From contig CAMAWC010000009.1 in assembly GCA_945861875.1 (NCBI GenBank), forward strand, positions 1 through 64,000: a stretch of DNA of 64,000 bases, written 5' to 3'. Source of the stretch: Bordetella parapertussis. GTDB taxonomy: Bacteria > Pseudomonadota > Gammaproteobacteria > Burkholderiales > SG8-39. The position numbers and the translations under genes were made by a program. How positions within the stretch are numbered: the stretch's first letter is position 1; the number at the start of each line of letters is the position of its first letter. Positions 9,179-19,041 of this stretch are shown here, piece by piece. A model generated the notes under the pieces. That model was not told the DNA's origin. It made no database searches and saw only the letters and a list, made by a program, of their open reading frames with translations.

Positions 9179-10141
9179 TTATTCGGCTTTGGCGCCGGTG
9201 TCCTTGACCACCTTGGCCCATTTTTGCACCTCGGCCGTGACGTAACGCCCGAACTCGGCCGGGCTGCCGCCCACCGGCTCAAAGCCCAGTGCTGCGAGCC
9301 TGTCTTTCATGTCCTGGGTGGCGAGCAGCTTGTTGATTTCGCTGTTAAAGCGGTTCACCGCCTCGGGCGGCGACCCGGCCGGCATGAAAAAGCCGACCCA
9401 GGTGTAGTCCTCGAATCCGGGAAAACCCGATTCAGCCACCGTCGGCACGTCGGGCAGCGCCGCCACGCGCTTGTTGCTGGTGACCGCAAGGCCGATCAGC
9501 CGTCCCGCCTTGACCTGGGGCACCACCGGCGGCATCGCCACACTGGCGACTTCCACCTCTCCTGCGACTGCGGCGGCGACCGCCGGGCCCGCGCCCTTGT
9601 AGGGCACATGCGTGACATTGACCTTGGCCAGTATCTTGAACAGGTATTCGGCCGAAAGATGCGGCGTGGTGCCCGACCCGGCCGAGCCATAGTTGAGCTT
9701 GCCGGTCTTTGCCTTGTCGATGAATTGCCGCAGCGTGGTGGCGCCCGCCCCCGGGTAGGCGGCGAAAAGATTGGGGCTGGACGCCAGGTTGATCACCGGC
9801 ACCAGATCCTTGTCGATGTCATAACCGGCGTTGGCTGACAGGCTCGGATTCACGGCGATCGAGGTGGTGGTGGCCAGCACGGTGTAACCGTCGGGCGCCG
9901 ATCTGGCCGCCGCCACCACGCCTATGCTGCCGCCGCCGCCGGCGCGGTTTTCCACGACCACATTCTGGCCCCAGGACTCGCTCATCTTGGCCGCCACCAG
10001 GCGTGCTGCGACATCGGCGATGCCGCCCGGCGCGAACGCGACGATGATGCGCACCGGCTTGTTCGGGTAGGCACCCTGTCCCAGGACCGCAGGTGCGAAC
10101 AAGGCGCAGCCCAATACAGCCAGCAAGCGTGACGTTTTCAT
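9179..10141 (-). CDS. Bug/TctC-type substrate-binding protein
   Basis: MKTSRLLAVLGCALFAPAVLGQGAYPNKPVRIIVAFAPGGIADVAARL...VVENRAGGGGSIG. Confidence 0.92.
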   Translation of the reverse strand: MKTSRLLAVLGCALFAPAVLGQGAYPNKPVRIIVAFAPGGIADVAARLVAAKMSESWGQNVVVENRAGGGGSIGVVAAARSAPDGYTVLATTTSIAVNPSLSANAGYDIDKDLVPVINLASSPNLFAAYPGAGATTLRQFIDKAKTGKLNYGSAGSGTTPHLSAEYLFKILAKVNVTHVPYKGAGPAVAAAVAGEVEVASVAMPPVVPQVKAGRLIGLAVTSNKRVAALPDVPTVAESGFPGFEDYTWVGFFMPAGSPPEAVNRFNSEINKLLATQDMKDRLAALGFEPVGGSPAEFGRYVTAEVQKWAKVVKDTGAKAE

Positions 10142-10169
10142 CCTGTCCCCTTTGCAGAAATTCATTTGA

Positions 10170-11039
10170 TCATTTCACCGTGGCGAGCACGTGCTGCGCC
10201 ATTTGCATGCGCGTGCAAACCCACACATCGTCGAGCTTTTTCACCCGCTCGATAATCGCTTCATACACCCATGCGCCGGATGGCCGGCCGAAGACATGCG
10301 TATGCGCCGTGACATCGAGCATCAGCGGCACCGACTCGCGCTCGCGATAGGCCTTGATGGTCTCGTCGAAGGTCCGGATCAGCTCGCCCGGCGAGCGTCC
10401 GTAGCGAATGCAAAACGGCAGGTCGTTGATATCCATGGTGAGCGGAATGGCGACTATGCGCCTGCCTCCCGACTCCTGCACATAAGGCCGGTCATCGTCG
10501 TTGCAATCGCCGTGATGCACAAAACCCGCCTCGGCCAGCAGTCGCGGCGCGCAAAGGCTGCCGGTACCGCGCGGGCTGATCCAGCCCTGCGAACCGGTGC
10601 CTGCGGCCTTATGCAGCGCGTCCTGGTTGCGCCTTATGTTGGCCGCCTCTTCCTGCTCGTTGAAGTAGGCCGGGATGACATCCATGCCCCAGGAGTGCGC
10701 AACGATTTCGTGCCCGCGACCAAGGATGTCGGCCACCGACTCCGGGTAACGCTGGGCCAGCACGCCGTTGACCATGACGCTCGCCTTGACGCCCTGGCGG
10801 TCGACGATGTCGAGCAGGCGGGTGATGCCGCGCACCGCACCAAAGGTCGCCCAGGAATGCGCGTTGGTATCAAAAAAACCCGGCTTGAGCACATTGCCCA
10901 TGGGTCCGATGCCCGGCGCCTGGCCATCCGACCAGGCCTCGTAGGCAATGTTGAAAATAACCGCGACGCGCTTGCCGCCGGGCCAGCGAAACTCATTGCC
11001 CAGGCGGGTGATGCGCGGTTCACTTGAACTGCCCGTCAT
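10170..11039 (-). CDS. Polysaccharide deacetylase family protein (PuuE/CE4-like)
   Basis: VAVIFNIAYEAWS...ASVMVNGVLAQRYPESVADILGRGHEIVAHSWGMDVIPAYFNEQEEAANIRRNQDAL; CE4 fold motifs. Confidence 0.85.
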   Translation of the reverse strand: MTGSSSEPRITRLGNEFRWPGGKRVAVIFNIAYEAWSDGQAPGIGPMGNVLKPGFFDTNAHSWATFGAVRGITRLLDIVDRQGVKASVMVNGVLAQRYPESVADILGRGHEIVAHSWGMDVIPAYFNEQEEAANIRRNQDALHKAAGTGSQGWISPRGTGSLCAPRLLAEAGFVHHGDCNDDDRPYVQESGGRRIVAIPLTMDINDLPFCIRYGRSPGELIRTFDETIKAYRERESVPLMLDVTAHTHVFGRPSGAWVYEAIIERVKKLDDVWVCTRMQMAQHVLATVK

Positions 11040-11084
11040 TAATGCCCCCTTGCTTGCTTGACAAGCAGCAGATGCTACCTGAAG

Positions 11085-11097
11085 ATGAACATGTTCG
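11085..11097. promoter_or_regulatory. Palindrome ATGAACATGTTCG (GAACATGTTC core), candidate operator
   Basis: Same 13-mer occurs on the other strand at 19902-19914 ahead of the SDR gene; lies between divergent starts 11039 (-) and 11118 (+). Confidence 0.4.
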
Positions 11098-11117
11098 AAA
11101 ATAGCGAGACCGTCGCA

Positions 11118-12074
11118 ATGATCCGCCTGCTGATACTGCTCACCCTGCCTGAACCCGTCCGGATGCAGTATTTGAAGGGCATCCAGGCCGGCTTCCCCGA
11201 CATCACCATCAACATTGTAGATCACCACAGCAAGGTCGACCCGTACATCGCCGAGGCCGACATCCTTGTCACCTTCGGACCGATGATGGCCGAACATGTG
11301 CTGGAAAAGGCGAAAAAGCTGAAATGGATACAGGCGCTGGGTTCCGGCGTCGACGGCATCACCGACCGGCCGTCGTTGCGCGGCGACGTCGTTGTCACCA
11401 ACTTGCACGGCATCCATGGCGGACCGGTATCGGAAGCGGCGCTGATGGCCATGCTTGCGCTCGCCCGCAGCCTGCCGCGCGCGGTGCGCAACCAGCAACA
11501 GGGCAAGTGGGACCGCGGCGTTCCGCCCAGCCTGCTCAAGGGCAAGACCGCGGCGATTTTCGGCGTCGGCGTGATTTCCGCCGAACTGGCGCCCAAGTGC
11601 AAGGCGCTGGACATGCGCGTGACCGGTATCAGCTCCAGCGTGCGGACGGTGCCGGGGTTTGACCACATGTATGCGCGCAAGGATCTCGCCCAAGCCGCGG
11701 GCGAGGCCGATTACTTTGTGTTGCTCACGCCCTATTCCGCGGAAACACGCAACATCGTCGATGCGAAAATATTCGCGGCGATGAAACCAAGCTCATATCT
11801 GGTCAACCTGGCGCGCGGCGGCGTGGTCGACGAGGACGCCATGATGGCGGCGCTGCGCGAAGGCCGCATCGCCGGCGCGGCGCTCGATGTCTTCAGCCAG
11901 GAGCCCCTGCCCGGTGACCACCCGCTGTGGAGCATGGACAACGTCCTCATCACGCCGCACCTGGGCGGGTTTTATGACGCCTATGTCGACGAGGCACTGC
12001 CGGTAATCGGGCACAACCTGCGCAAATTCCTTGCCGGCGACGCCGCCGGCATGATCAACCTGGTCAAACGCTGA
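11118..12074 (+). CDS. D-2-hydroxyacid dehydrogenase
   Basis: Rossmann segment TAAIFGVGVISAELAPKCKAL, NLARGGVVDEDAMMAALREGRIAGAALDVFSQEPLPGDHPLW, TPHLGG. Confidence 0.92.
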   Translation: MIRLLILLTLPEPVRMQYLKGIQAGFPDITINIVDHHSKVDPYIAEADILVTFGPMMAEHVLEKAKKLKWIQALGSGVDGITDRPSLRGDVVVTNLHGIHGGPVSEAALMAMLALARSLPRAVRNQQQGKWDRGVPPSLLKGKTAAIFGVGVISAELAPKCKALDMRVTGISSSVRTVPGFDHMYARKDLAQAAGEADYFVLLTPYSAETRNIVDAKIFAAMKPSSYLVNLARGGVVDEDAMMAALREGRIAGAALDVFSQEPLPGDHPLWSMDNVLITPHLGGFYDAYVDEALPVIGHNLRKFLAGDAAGMINLVKR

Positions 12075-12103
12075 CCTCCGAACGCACAATCAGGATTCCA
12101 CTC

Positions 12104-13306
12104 ATGGCCGACGCCAACGAACGCATCAACACACCGATCTCGACCGCCGAACTGGAACGGCGCTGGGCCGCCATCCGCGCCGTCATGGCCGAGCGCAAGA
12201 TCGACGCCCTGCTGATGCAGGCAAACAACGACTTCATGGGCGGCTACGTCAAGTATTTCACCGACCTGCCGGCCACCAACGGTTACCCGGTCACCGTGGT
12301 ATTCCCGCGCGACGAGCACATGACCGTGGTCGGCCAGGGACCGTTTGGCATGGTGCGCACGATCCCGCCCGAGGGCGATGGCTTGCGCCGTGGTGTCGCG
12401 CGCTTCATGAGCACGCCAAGTTATGCGGCCGCGCACTACACCGCCGGCTACGACGCCGAACTGGCACAGACGGCGCTTGAGGCTTACGCCGGCGGCACCA
12501 TCGGGCTGCTGGGTACCGCCGCGATGTCATTTGCACTCATCGACACGCTGAAACGCGGCAAGCTGGCAAAGGCCAATTTCATCGACGCCTCCGACCTGGT
12601 TGATGCCATCAAGGCGGTCAAGAGCGAGGAAGAAATCGCCGGCATGCGGCGCAGCGCCGCGATGCAGGACGCGGCGATGGCTGCGGTATTCGCGGCCATC
12701 CGGCCGGGCATGCGCGACATCGAGGCCGCCGCCATCGCCGAACAGTTCGGCCACAGCCACGGCAGCGAACAAGGCCTGTTCCTGTGCGCCTCCGGCCCGC
12801 TTGGCACCGCGCCGGTCTTCGGCAACCGCCACGTGCAAAGCCGCGTCATGAAAGAAGGCGACCAGTTCACCCTGCTCATCGAGAACAACGGTCCGGGCGG
12901 TTTTTACACCGAGCTAGGCCGCACCTGCGTGCTCGGCAAGGCCAGCGCCGAAATGAAAGACGAGTTCGCCTTTGTCATCCAGGCGCAGCAATTCACCACC
13001 AGCCTGCTCAAGCCCGGGGCCGCCTGCAAGGACATCTGGGAGGCCTACAACCAGTACATGCGCGAGCACGGCAGGCCGGAGGAAAAACGCCTGCACTGCC
13101 ACGGCCAGGGCTATGACATGGTCGAGCGCCCACTGGTGCGCTTTGACGAACCGATGACCGTCGGCAAGAACATGGTGTTTGCCGCCCACCCCACCTACGT
13201 CACGGCGCGCACCTACAGCTGGGCCTGCGACAATTTTCTGGTCGGCGAATCGGGCGTCACCGGCAGGCTGCACAAATTTGCACAGAAAATAACCGAGCTC
13301 GGCTAA
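12104..13306 (+). CDS. M24 family (Xaa-Pro) metallopeptidase
   Basis: Creatinase-like N-domain and M24 core: AVKSEEEIAGMRRSAAMQDAAMAAVFAAIRPGMRDIE, ENNGPGGFYTELGRTCVLG, HCHGQGYDMVERP. Confidence 0.88.
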   Translation: MADANERINTPISTAELERRWAAIRAVMAERKIDALLMQANNDFMGGYVKYFTDLPATNGYPVTVVFPRDEHMTVVGQGPFGMVRTIPPEGDGLRRGVARFMSTPSYAAAHYTAGYDAELAQTALEAYAGGTIGLLGTAAMSFALIDTLKRGKLAKANFIDASDLVDAIKAVKSEEEIAGMRRSAAMQDAAMAAVFAAIRPGMRDIEAAAIAEQFGHSHGSEQGLFLCASGPLGTAPVFGNRHVQSRVMKEGDQFTLLIENNGPGGFYTELGRTCVLGKASAEMKDEFAFVIQAQQFTTSLLKPGAACKDIWEAYNQYMREHGRPEEKRLHCHGQGYDMVERPLVRFDEPMTVGKNMVFAAHPTYVTARTYSWACDNFLVGESGVTGRLHKFAQKITELG

Positions 13307-13364
13307 GACCGGGCCGGTTCCAGGCGGCACCCGAAGCAACATCGCAAGCAAAGCCAAAGGAGGC

Positions 13365-14342
13365 GTGATGAATACCCTTACCCGCATACTGCTCGTGGCC
13401 ACCCTGCTGGGCGTCGGTGCATTCAGCCAGGCGCAGGCGCAATCCTGGCCGTCCAAGCCGGTGCGCTTCGTCTTGTCGCAACCGGCCGGCTCATCACCCG
13501 ACATCGTGGCGCGCCTCCTCGGCGACCGCCTGTCGCGCGTCTGGGGGCAGCCGGTGGTCATAGACAACCGCCCCGGCGGCCAGAACGTGATCGGCGCCCA
13601 GGCCGCCGCCCACTCGCCGGTCGATGGCTATAACTTCTATTACGCCACGACCGCTGCGCTGGTGATCAACAGCTACACGCTCAAAACCATGCCCTACGAT
13701 CCGGTCAAGGATTTCATTCCGGTGGGCATGATAGGCCTGAGCCCCTTTGTCATCGCCGCCAATCCCTCCTTTCCCGTCAAGACCGTCGCCGAGTTGGTCG
13801 CCAAGGCCAAGGCGGAACCGGGCACCATTTCCATGGCGACCGAGGGATACAAAACCTTCGGCGGCATGGTGGGCGAAATGCTGCAAGTGACCGCGGGTGC
13901 GAAGTTCCTGCATGTGCCGTACAGCGGCGTGACCCCGGGCATCCAGGACACCATCGCCGGCAGGACGCAGATCACCGTCCAGGCCGCGGCCGCCGCGATG
14001 CGCTTTATCACATCAGGACAGTTGCGCGCCATCGCCGTCAGCGGCAGCGCACGGCTGCCGGAGCTTCCCGATGTCCCCACCATCGCGGCCACATATCCCG
14101 GGTTTGACTACGTCGGATGGCATGCGCTGGTTGCGCCGACCGGAACGCCGCGCGAAATCGTGCTGCGCGTCAACCGTGACATGGACCAGATCCTGAAAGA
14201 CCCGGAAATAGTCAAGCGCCTCGCCGACCTCGGGCCGATCACCGAGGGCGCAGGCACGCCAGAAGCGCTGGGGCAATTTCTCGCCGCCGAGCACACGCGC
14301 TGGGCCAAGCTCGTCAAGGACGTCGGCATCAAGCCGGAGTAA
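13365..14342 (+). CDS. Bug/TctC-type substrate-binding protein
   Basis: Signal peptide then QSWPSKPVRFVLSQPAGSSPDIVARLLGDRL...VVIDNRPGGQNVIGAQAAA. Confidence 0.92.
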   Translation: MMNTLTRILLVATLLGVGAFSQAQAQSWPSKPVRFVLSQPAGSSPDIVARLLGDRLSRVWGQPVVIDNRPGGQNVIGAQAAAHSPVDGYNFYYATTAALVINSYTLKTMPYDPVKDFIPVGMIGLSPFVIAANPSFPVKTVAELVAKAKAEPGTISMATEGYKTFGGMVGEMLQVTAGAKFLHVPYSGVTPGIQDTIAGRTQITVQAAAAAMRFITSGQLRAIAVSGSARLPELPDVPTIAATYPGFDYVGWHALVAPTGTPREIVLRVNRDMDQILKDPEIVKRLADLGPITEGAGTPEALGQFLAAEHTRWAKLVKDVGIKPE

Positions 14343-14395
14343 TGACCAAGGCAAGATTCCGCAATCGGATGCGAGGGAAAATCCGTCACGCAACC

Positions 14396-14508
14396 AGCTG
14401 GAAAGCCGCGCCAGATGGTGAGACGGGGGTTTCGCCAAGACTTCTTGGCGCCCGTCGAACGGCCTCGGCCTACCGGCCGAGGCGCGCCCTGCAAGGGGCT
14501 TTCCAGCC
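14396..14508. repeat. Branched inverted-repeat element (outer stem GCTGGAAAGCC/GGCTTTCCAGC plus two internal hairpins)
   Basis: Outer arms 14397-14407 / 14497-14507; internal stems CGCCAAGA-CT-TCTTGGCG (14433-14450) and GCCTCGGCC-TACC-GGCCGAGGC (14462-14483), with ACGGG/CCCGT flanking pair. Confidence 0.7.
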
Positions 14509-14550
14509 GATTGTGCCCGTCGATTTCCGGGCAACGCCGGAGTTAGCCGG

Positions 14551-15246
14551 TTGAAAGCGGCGCCCAACAAGGCAAGGAAAGCCGCCGTAACGCCGGCCGA
14601 GCCGGGGCGCCGCGAGCAGAACAAGCTCGACAAGGCCGGACGCATACGCGACGCGGCGAGCAGCCTGTTCAAGAAGCACGGCTATGGCTCGGCCACCATG
14701 CGCCAGATCGCCCAGCGTGCCCATGTCGGCCTTGGCACCCTGTTCAATTACGCCGAGGACAAGCGCGACCTGGTATTCCTGATTTTCAACGAGGAACTTG
14801 CCGGGCTCACCGATGCGGCGCTCGCCGCCGAAGACAAGGGACCGGGTGCGGACATGATCAGCCGCCTGCTGGCCCTGTACCGCAGCCACTATGAATATTT
14901 CGGCTCGCGGCCGGAGTTGTCGCGCATCCTGCTGCAGGAATTGACCTTTTACTCTTCCGGCAAGCAGGCGGCGGCCTTTTTACAGACACGGCGCCGCTTG
15001 ATAGCCGGCATCGAGGCCATTGTGCGCGGTGCGCAGCGCGGCGGCGAAATCACCGCTGATGAGGACCCGCAGTTCATCGCCCGCCACCTGTTCTTTGTTT
15101 ATTCGGCGGCGATCCGCTGGTGGATCGCCGGACCGCGCCCGGAAGTAAAGGCCGGACTGGCCGACCTGCGCCGGCTGCTCGATTTGCAGGTCAACGGACT
15201 CGCGCCCGCGGCAAATACCGGCCGCAAGCGCGGCAAAGCCGCCTAA
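14551..15246 (+). CDS. TetR/AcrR family transcriptional regulator (TTG start)
   Basis: KAGRIRDAASSLFKKHGYGSATMRQIAQRAHVGLGTLFNYAEDKRDLVFLIF; TetR HTH. Confidence 0.93.
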   Translation: MKAAPNKARKAAVTPAEPGRREQNKLDKAGRIRDAASSLFKKHGYGSATMRQIAQRAHVGLGTLFNYAEDKRDLVFLIFNEELAGLTDAALAAEDKGPGADMISRLLALYRSHYEYFGSRPELSRILLQELTFYSSGKQAAAFLQTRRRLIAGIEAIVRGAQRGGEITADEDPQFIARHLFFVYSAAIRWWIAGPRPEVKAGLADLRRLLDLQVNGLAPAANTGRKRGKAA

Positions 15247-16250
15247 GCCGCGCGACTCGCTGTCCGCGGAAGGCCAAGAATGCGCGCCGCATTGCCCCCG
15301 GCAATCGCCGTGAGGTCGGCGCCGCGCACCCCGGCGTCCTTGAGCCAGGCCACCGGATCGCTCTCGCCCACCGGGTAGTCGCTGCCCATCACCAGGCGGT
15401 CGGCGCCGACGCGCTCGAGCAGCACCTTCAGCACCTTGGGGTCGTAGACACAGGTGTCGTAATAGAACGCACGCAACAGTTCGCTCGGCGATTTGCCGCC
15501 GGTGTTGCGCACCGTGTCGGGCCGGTTGAGCGTGTTGCGGTCCATGCGCCCCATGTAGTGGATGAAATAGCCGCCGCCGTGGGCCATCACCACCTTTAGC
15601 TTGGGGAATTTGGTCATCACGCCCTCGTAGATCAGCGAGGCCATCGCCTTGGTCTCCTCTATCGACTGGCCGGCCGAATTCCACAGCGCATAGCGCTGGA
15701 ACCACGGATCGGAGGTGCCCTCGGGATGGATCCACACCGGCACATCGAGGCCGTGGATGGCCTCCCAGAAGGGGTGAAAGACCGGATCGCCGATATAAAT
15801 GCCCTTGTAACTCGAGGAAACATTGCCCACCTTGAGGCCCAGGGTTTTAACCGCACGCTCGAGTTCGCGCAGCGACAGATCCACGTCCTGCAAGGGCAGC
15901 ACAAAGCTGCCGACAAAGCGGTTGGGAAAACGCGTCACCCAATCGGCCGACTGGTCGTTGCAGCGCATGCACAACTCCAGGTCGGTTTTCGGGTCCGCCC
16001 AGGAGGTGCCCTGCAACACGGTGCTCGCCGTTGGCACGCACATGTCTATGCCGCGCGCGTCCATGTCCTCGATCTCGGCCAGCGGATCGAACATCCGACC
16101 CATCATCTGCTGCGCGCCTGGCCGCGGCGCGGTGGCCGGTGTGGCGCCAAACCCGGTGAACACCGTCTTGTTGGTGGAGGCCTTGAACACCTCTTTTTCA
16201 AGCATGTGGGCGTGAAAATCAACCACCAGTGGAATGTCTTTGTGTTGCAT
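15243..16250 (-). CDS. Amidohydrolase-2 family protein
   Basis: LVVDFHAHMLEKEVFK...HPEGTSDPWFQRYALWNSAGQSIEETKAMASLIYEGVMTKFPKLKVVMAHGGGYFIHYMGRMDR...RLVMGSDYPVGESDPVAWL. Confidence 0.9.
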   Translation of the reverse strand: MQHKDIPLVVDFHAHMLEKEVFKASTNKTVFTGFGATPATAPRPGAQQMMGRMFDPLAEIEDMDARGIDMCVPTASTVLQGTSWADPKTDLELCMRCNDQSADWVTRFPNRFVGSFVLPLQDVDLSLRELERAVKTLGLKVGNVSSSYKGIYIGDPVFHPFWEAIHGLDVPVWIHPEGTSDPWFQRYALWNSAGQSIEETKAMASLIYEGVMTKFPKLKVVMAHGGGYFIHYMGRMDRNTLNRPDTVRNTGGKSPSELLRAFYYDTCVYDPKVLKVLLERVGADRLVMGSDYPVGESDPVAWLKDAGVRGADLTAIAGGNAARILGLPRTASRAA

Positions 16251-16291
16251 CGCTTATTCCCTTCTAAAAGTCCACTCCAAAAATTGACCGC

Positions 16292-16385
16292 GTCATTGCG
16301 AGCGCAGCGAAGCAATCTTGTCGCTACTGATACTTACCCGGACTCACTACGAGATTGCTTCGTCGCGTTGCTCCTCGCAATGACC
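16292..16385. repeat. REP/REPIN-like family B copy 1
   Basis: GTCATTGCGAGCGCAGCGAAGCAATCT ... GAGATTGCTTCGTCGCGTTGCTCCTCGCAATGAC, inverted pair; second copy at 30438-30530. Confidence 0.8.
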
Positions 16386-16417
16386 GGCTATATTTTTTGA
16401 CGTGCCCAGGTGCAGCG

Positions 16418-17260
16418 CTAAAGGCCAAGTACGCGCTCGGCGTTGCCGTGCATTATTTTTTCCATGATCTCGGGCTTGTAGCCCAGTTCGCCCCACTCGC
16501 GCAGGATGCGCTCGTAAGGCATGCTCGGGTAGTCGCTGCCGAACATGATCTTGTCCTGCAGCCGGGCACGCATGTCGATTTTCAGGTTGCCGGGAAAGTA
16601 TTTCGGCGCCCAGCCCGACATCTCCCAGTAGACATTGCCTTTGTGCAAGGCGACAGCCGTGGTTTCGTCCACCCACGGCCAGCCCGGATGGGCCATGATG
16701 ATTTTCAGGTTGGGAAAATCCGCCGCAAGATCGTCGATGGCCGCAGGATGGGCATGGCGGATGCGCGCGCCCATGCCGCCTGGCATGCCGGCGCCCATGC
16801 CGGTGGTGCCCACGTCTATCATCACCGCCGCGCCCATGGCGTTGATCTCCTCGAACAGCGGGTAATACTGGCGGTCGTTGACGGCAAAGTGCTGCATGAT
16901 CGGATGAAAGTGAAAGCCGATGAAGCCCAGTTCCTTCACCGCCTTGCGCGCCTGTTGAATGGCGATTTCACCCTTGGCCGGCTCGACCGCGCCCCAGGCC
17001 TGGATGATGCGCTTGGGATGGCGCTTCCACATCGCATGCACATACTCGTTGGTGCAAGGCGGCGTCGCCACCGTGGTTTCAAGGTCCAGGGCCACCAGAC
17101 ACGCCTCGACACCGGCGCCGGTAAATTCAGCCAGCACGTCCTCTTCACTCTTTGGCGCCCAGGTGCGGTTCCAGTATTTGGCCAGGGCATCGACGTACGG
17201 CCCCTGTGCGCTAATCCATTCCTGCGTGCCAGGATAGCAGTGCAAGTCGATGATTCTCAT
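16418..17260 (-). CDS. Amidohydrolase-2 family protein
   Basis: MRIIDLHCYPGTQEWISAQGPYVDALAKYWNRTW...LKIIMAHPGWPWVDETTAVALHKGNVYWEMSGWAP...IMFGSDYPSMPYERIL. Confidence 0.9.
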   Translation of the reverse strand: MRIIDLHCYPGTQEWISAQGPYVDALAKYWNRTWAPKSEEDVLAEFTGAGVEACLVALDLETTVATPPCTNEYVHAMWKRHPKRIIQAWGAVEPAKGEIAIQQARKAVKELGFIGFHFHPIMQHFAVNDRQYYPLFEEINAMGAAVMIDVGTTGMGAGMPGGMGARIRHAHPAAIDDLAADFPNLKIIMAHPGWPWVDETTAVALHKGNVYWEMSGWAPKYFPGNLKIDMRARLQDKIMFGSDYPSMPYERILREWGELGYKPEIMEKIMHGNAERVLGL

Positions 17261-17286
17261 TTGTGCTCCGTATCTATTGATCATTC

Positions 17287-17310
17287 ACCAGTTCGCCACA
17301 GCGAACTGGT
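17287..17310. repeat. Perfect hairpin ACCAGTTCGC-CACA-GCGAACTGGT
   Basis: 10-bp stem, 4-nt loop in the intergenic gap between the AMP-ligase stop and the amidohydrolase start; followed by CCCTCGCCCTCCGGGAGAGGGCTGGGGAGAGGG repeat-like tract. Confidence 0.8.
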
Positions 17311-17377
17311 GCCATTCTCACCCTCGCCCTCCGGGAGAGGGCTGGGGAGAGGGGTTGAGCGTTCTGATTCAGTTCCA

Positions 17378-19021
17378 CTATGGAACGCTCAATAGTTTCT
17401 TGCTCACCATTTCGACCAGCGACTTTTTTGACACCTTGCCAAAGGTCGACAGCGGAAACTCATTCATCAGTTCGAGGCGCTCGGGCAGCTTGAAGCGCGC
17501 GATTTCCTTGGTCGCGAGAAACGCCACCAGTTCCTTCAGCGTCAGTGTCTGGCCGGCGCGCGGAATGACGCAGGCGCAGGTCTTCTCGCCCATGGCCGGG
17601 TCGGGCATGGCGACGCAGGCGACGTTCTGCACCGCCGGGTGCATCAGGATCAGGTTCTCGATTTCCTCGGCGCTGATTTTTTCACCGCCGCGGTTGATCA
17701 GGTCTTTTTTACGGCCCTCGACGACGTAATTGCCCGATGGGTGCAAGCGCATCAGGTCACCGGAACAATAGAACCCGTCGGGGGTGAATTGCTTGGCGTT
17801 GTATTCGGGAACGCGCAAATAACCGCGCAGCGTGTAGGCGCCACGGCAGATGAGTTCGCCCACCTCGCCGGGCGCCACGTCCTTGCCATCATCATCCACC
17901 AGTCGCACCTCGTCGTCAGGGCAGATCGGCCGGCCGCAGGTTTCGAGCATCACTTCTTCCGGGTCGCCGCGGCGCACGAAAAACAGCATGCCCTCGGACA
18001 TGCCGAAATTCTCCTGCACCCAGACGCTTGGGATGAGCTGCTTGGTGCGGATGCGTACCTCCGGCTGCATGCGCTGCCCGCCGCTCTGTATGACCTTGAG
18101 CGAAGACAGGTCGTACCTGCCGATTTCCGGACTGTTGATCAGCCGGATCAGCAGCGCCGGCACCACCTTGATGTGGGTGACGCGATGCCTCTGGATGAGG
18201 GCGAACATTTCCTCCGGCCGCGCGCTGGCCGCGACCACGACCTTGCCACCGTTGAAGGCGTAGCCTTGTATGCCCGGGCAGGCGAGGGCGAGGTTGTGCG
18301 CGATCGGAATCACCAGCAGCAGTACCGAATCGGCGCCCACTTCGCACACCGGCGCGGCCGTCTTGGAGTTGTAGGCGTAATCGTTGTGCGTGCGCGGAAT
18401 GAGCTTGGGAATGCCGGTGGTGCCGCCCGAGAGCTGGTAAATGCACGGATCGGTGGGGTCTAGCTTGATCCCGGCCAGTTCCGACAAAGGCAGTTTCGGT
18501 TCGCGCGCGATCAGGTCGGTGAGCGAATGTTCACCCGGCCCGGCCTTGCCGAGCACGATGGCAAATTTCATGCACGGCGATTCGGCCTGCACGCGCTTGA
18601 TCATCGGACCGAACTGGAAATCGCCCTGCGACTCCGGATAAACACAGGCCGCCGCCGAGGCAATGCGCACGAACTGGCTGACCTCGCCGTAGCGATGGGT
18701 GACAATCGCCGCAATCGGGATGGCGCCCATTTTTTGCAGCGCAAAGTACAGGATGATGAATTCGGCCACATTGGGCAGGGTCAGCACCACCGCATCGAGC
18801 GGGCGCAGGCCAAGTTCCAGCAGGTTGAGCGCCAGCCTGTCGCTCAGGCGGTCGACCTCGGCATAGCTGTACTGCCTGTCGCCATCGACAACAAACACCC
18901 GCGGCGCGAATTTCCTGAACATGTCGGCGAATTCATCACGCAGGCTGCGATCCTGCCAATAGCCCTTGGCGCGGTAACGCGCCGCATACTCAGGCGGAAA
19001 TGGGACAACACCCTCGATCAT
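17378..19021 (-). CDS. AMP-dependent acid-CoA/aryl-AMP ligase (2,3-dihydroxybenzoate-AMP ligase-like)
   Basis: YQLSGGTTGIPKLIPRTHNDYAYN, WVQENFGMSEGMLFFVR, YCSGDLMRLHPSGNYVVEGRKKDLINRGGEKISAEEIENLI; ANL-superfamily motifs. Confidence 0.9.
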   Translation of the reverse strand: MIEGVVPFPPEYAARYRAKGYWQDRSLRDEFADMFRKFAPRVFVVDGDRQYSYAEVDRLSDRLALNLLELGLRPLDAVVLTLPNVAEFIILYFALQKMGAIPIAAIVTHRYGEVSQFVRIASAAACVYPESQGDFQFGPMIKRVQAESPCMKFAIVLGKAGPGEHSLTDLIAREPKLPLSELAGIKLDPTDPCIYQLSGGTTGIPKLIPRTHNDYAYNSKTAAPVCEVGADSVLLLVIPIAHNLALACPGIQGYAFNGGKVVVAASARPEEMFALIQRHRVTHIKVVPALLIRLINSPEIGRYDLSSLKVIQSGGQRMQPEVRIRTKQLIPSVWVQENFGMSEGMLFFVRRGDPEEVMLETCGRPICPDDEVRLVDDDGKDVAPGEVGELICRGAYTLRGYLRVPEYNAKQFTPDGFYCSGDLMRLHPSGNYVVEGRKKDLINRGGEKISAEEIENLILMHPAVQNVACVAMPDPAMGEKTCACVIPRAGQTLTLKELVAFLATKEIARFKLPERLELMNEFPLSTFGKVSKKSLVEMVSKKLLSVP

Positions 19022-19041
19022 TGCTGCATCCTCCGGCTAAA

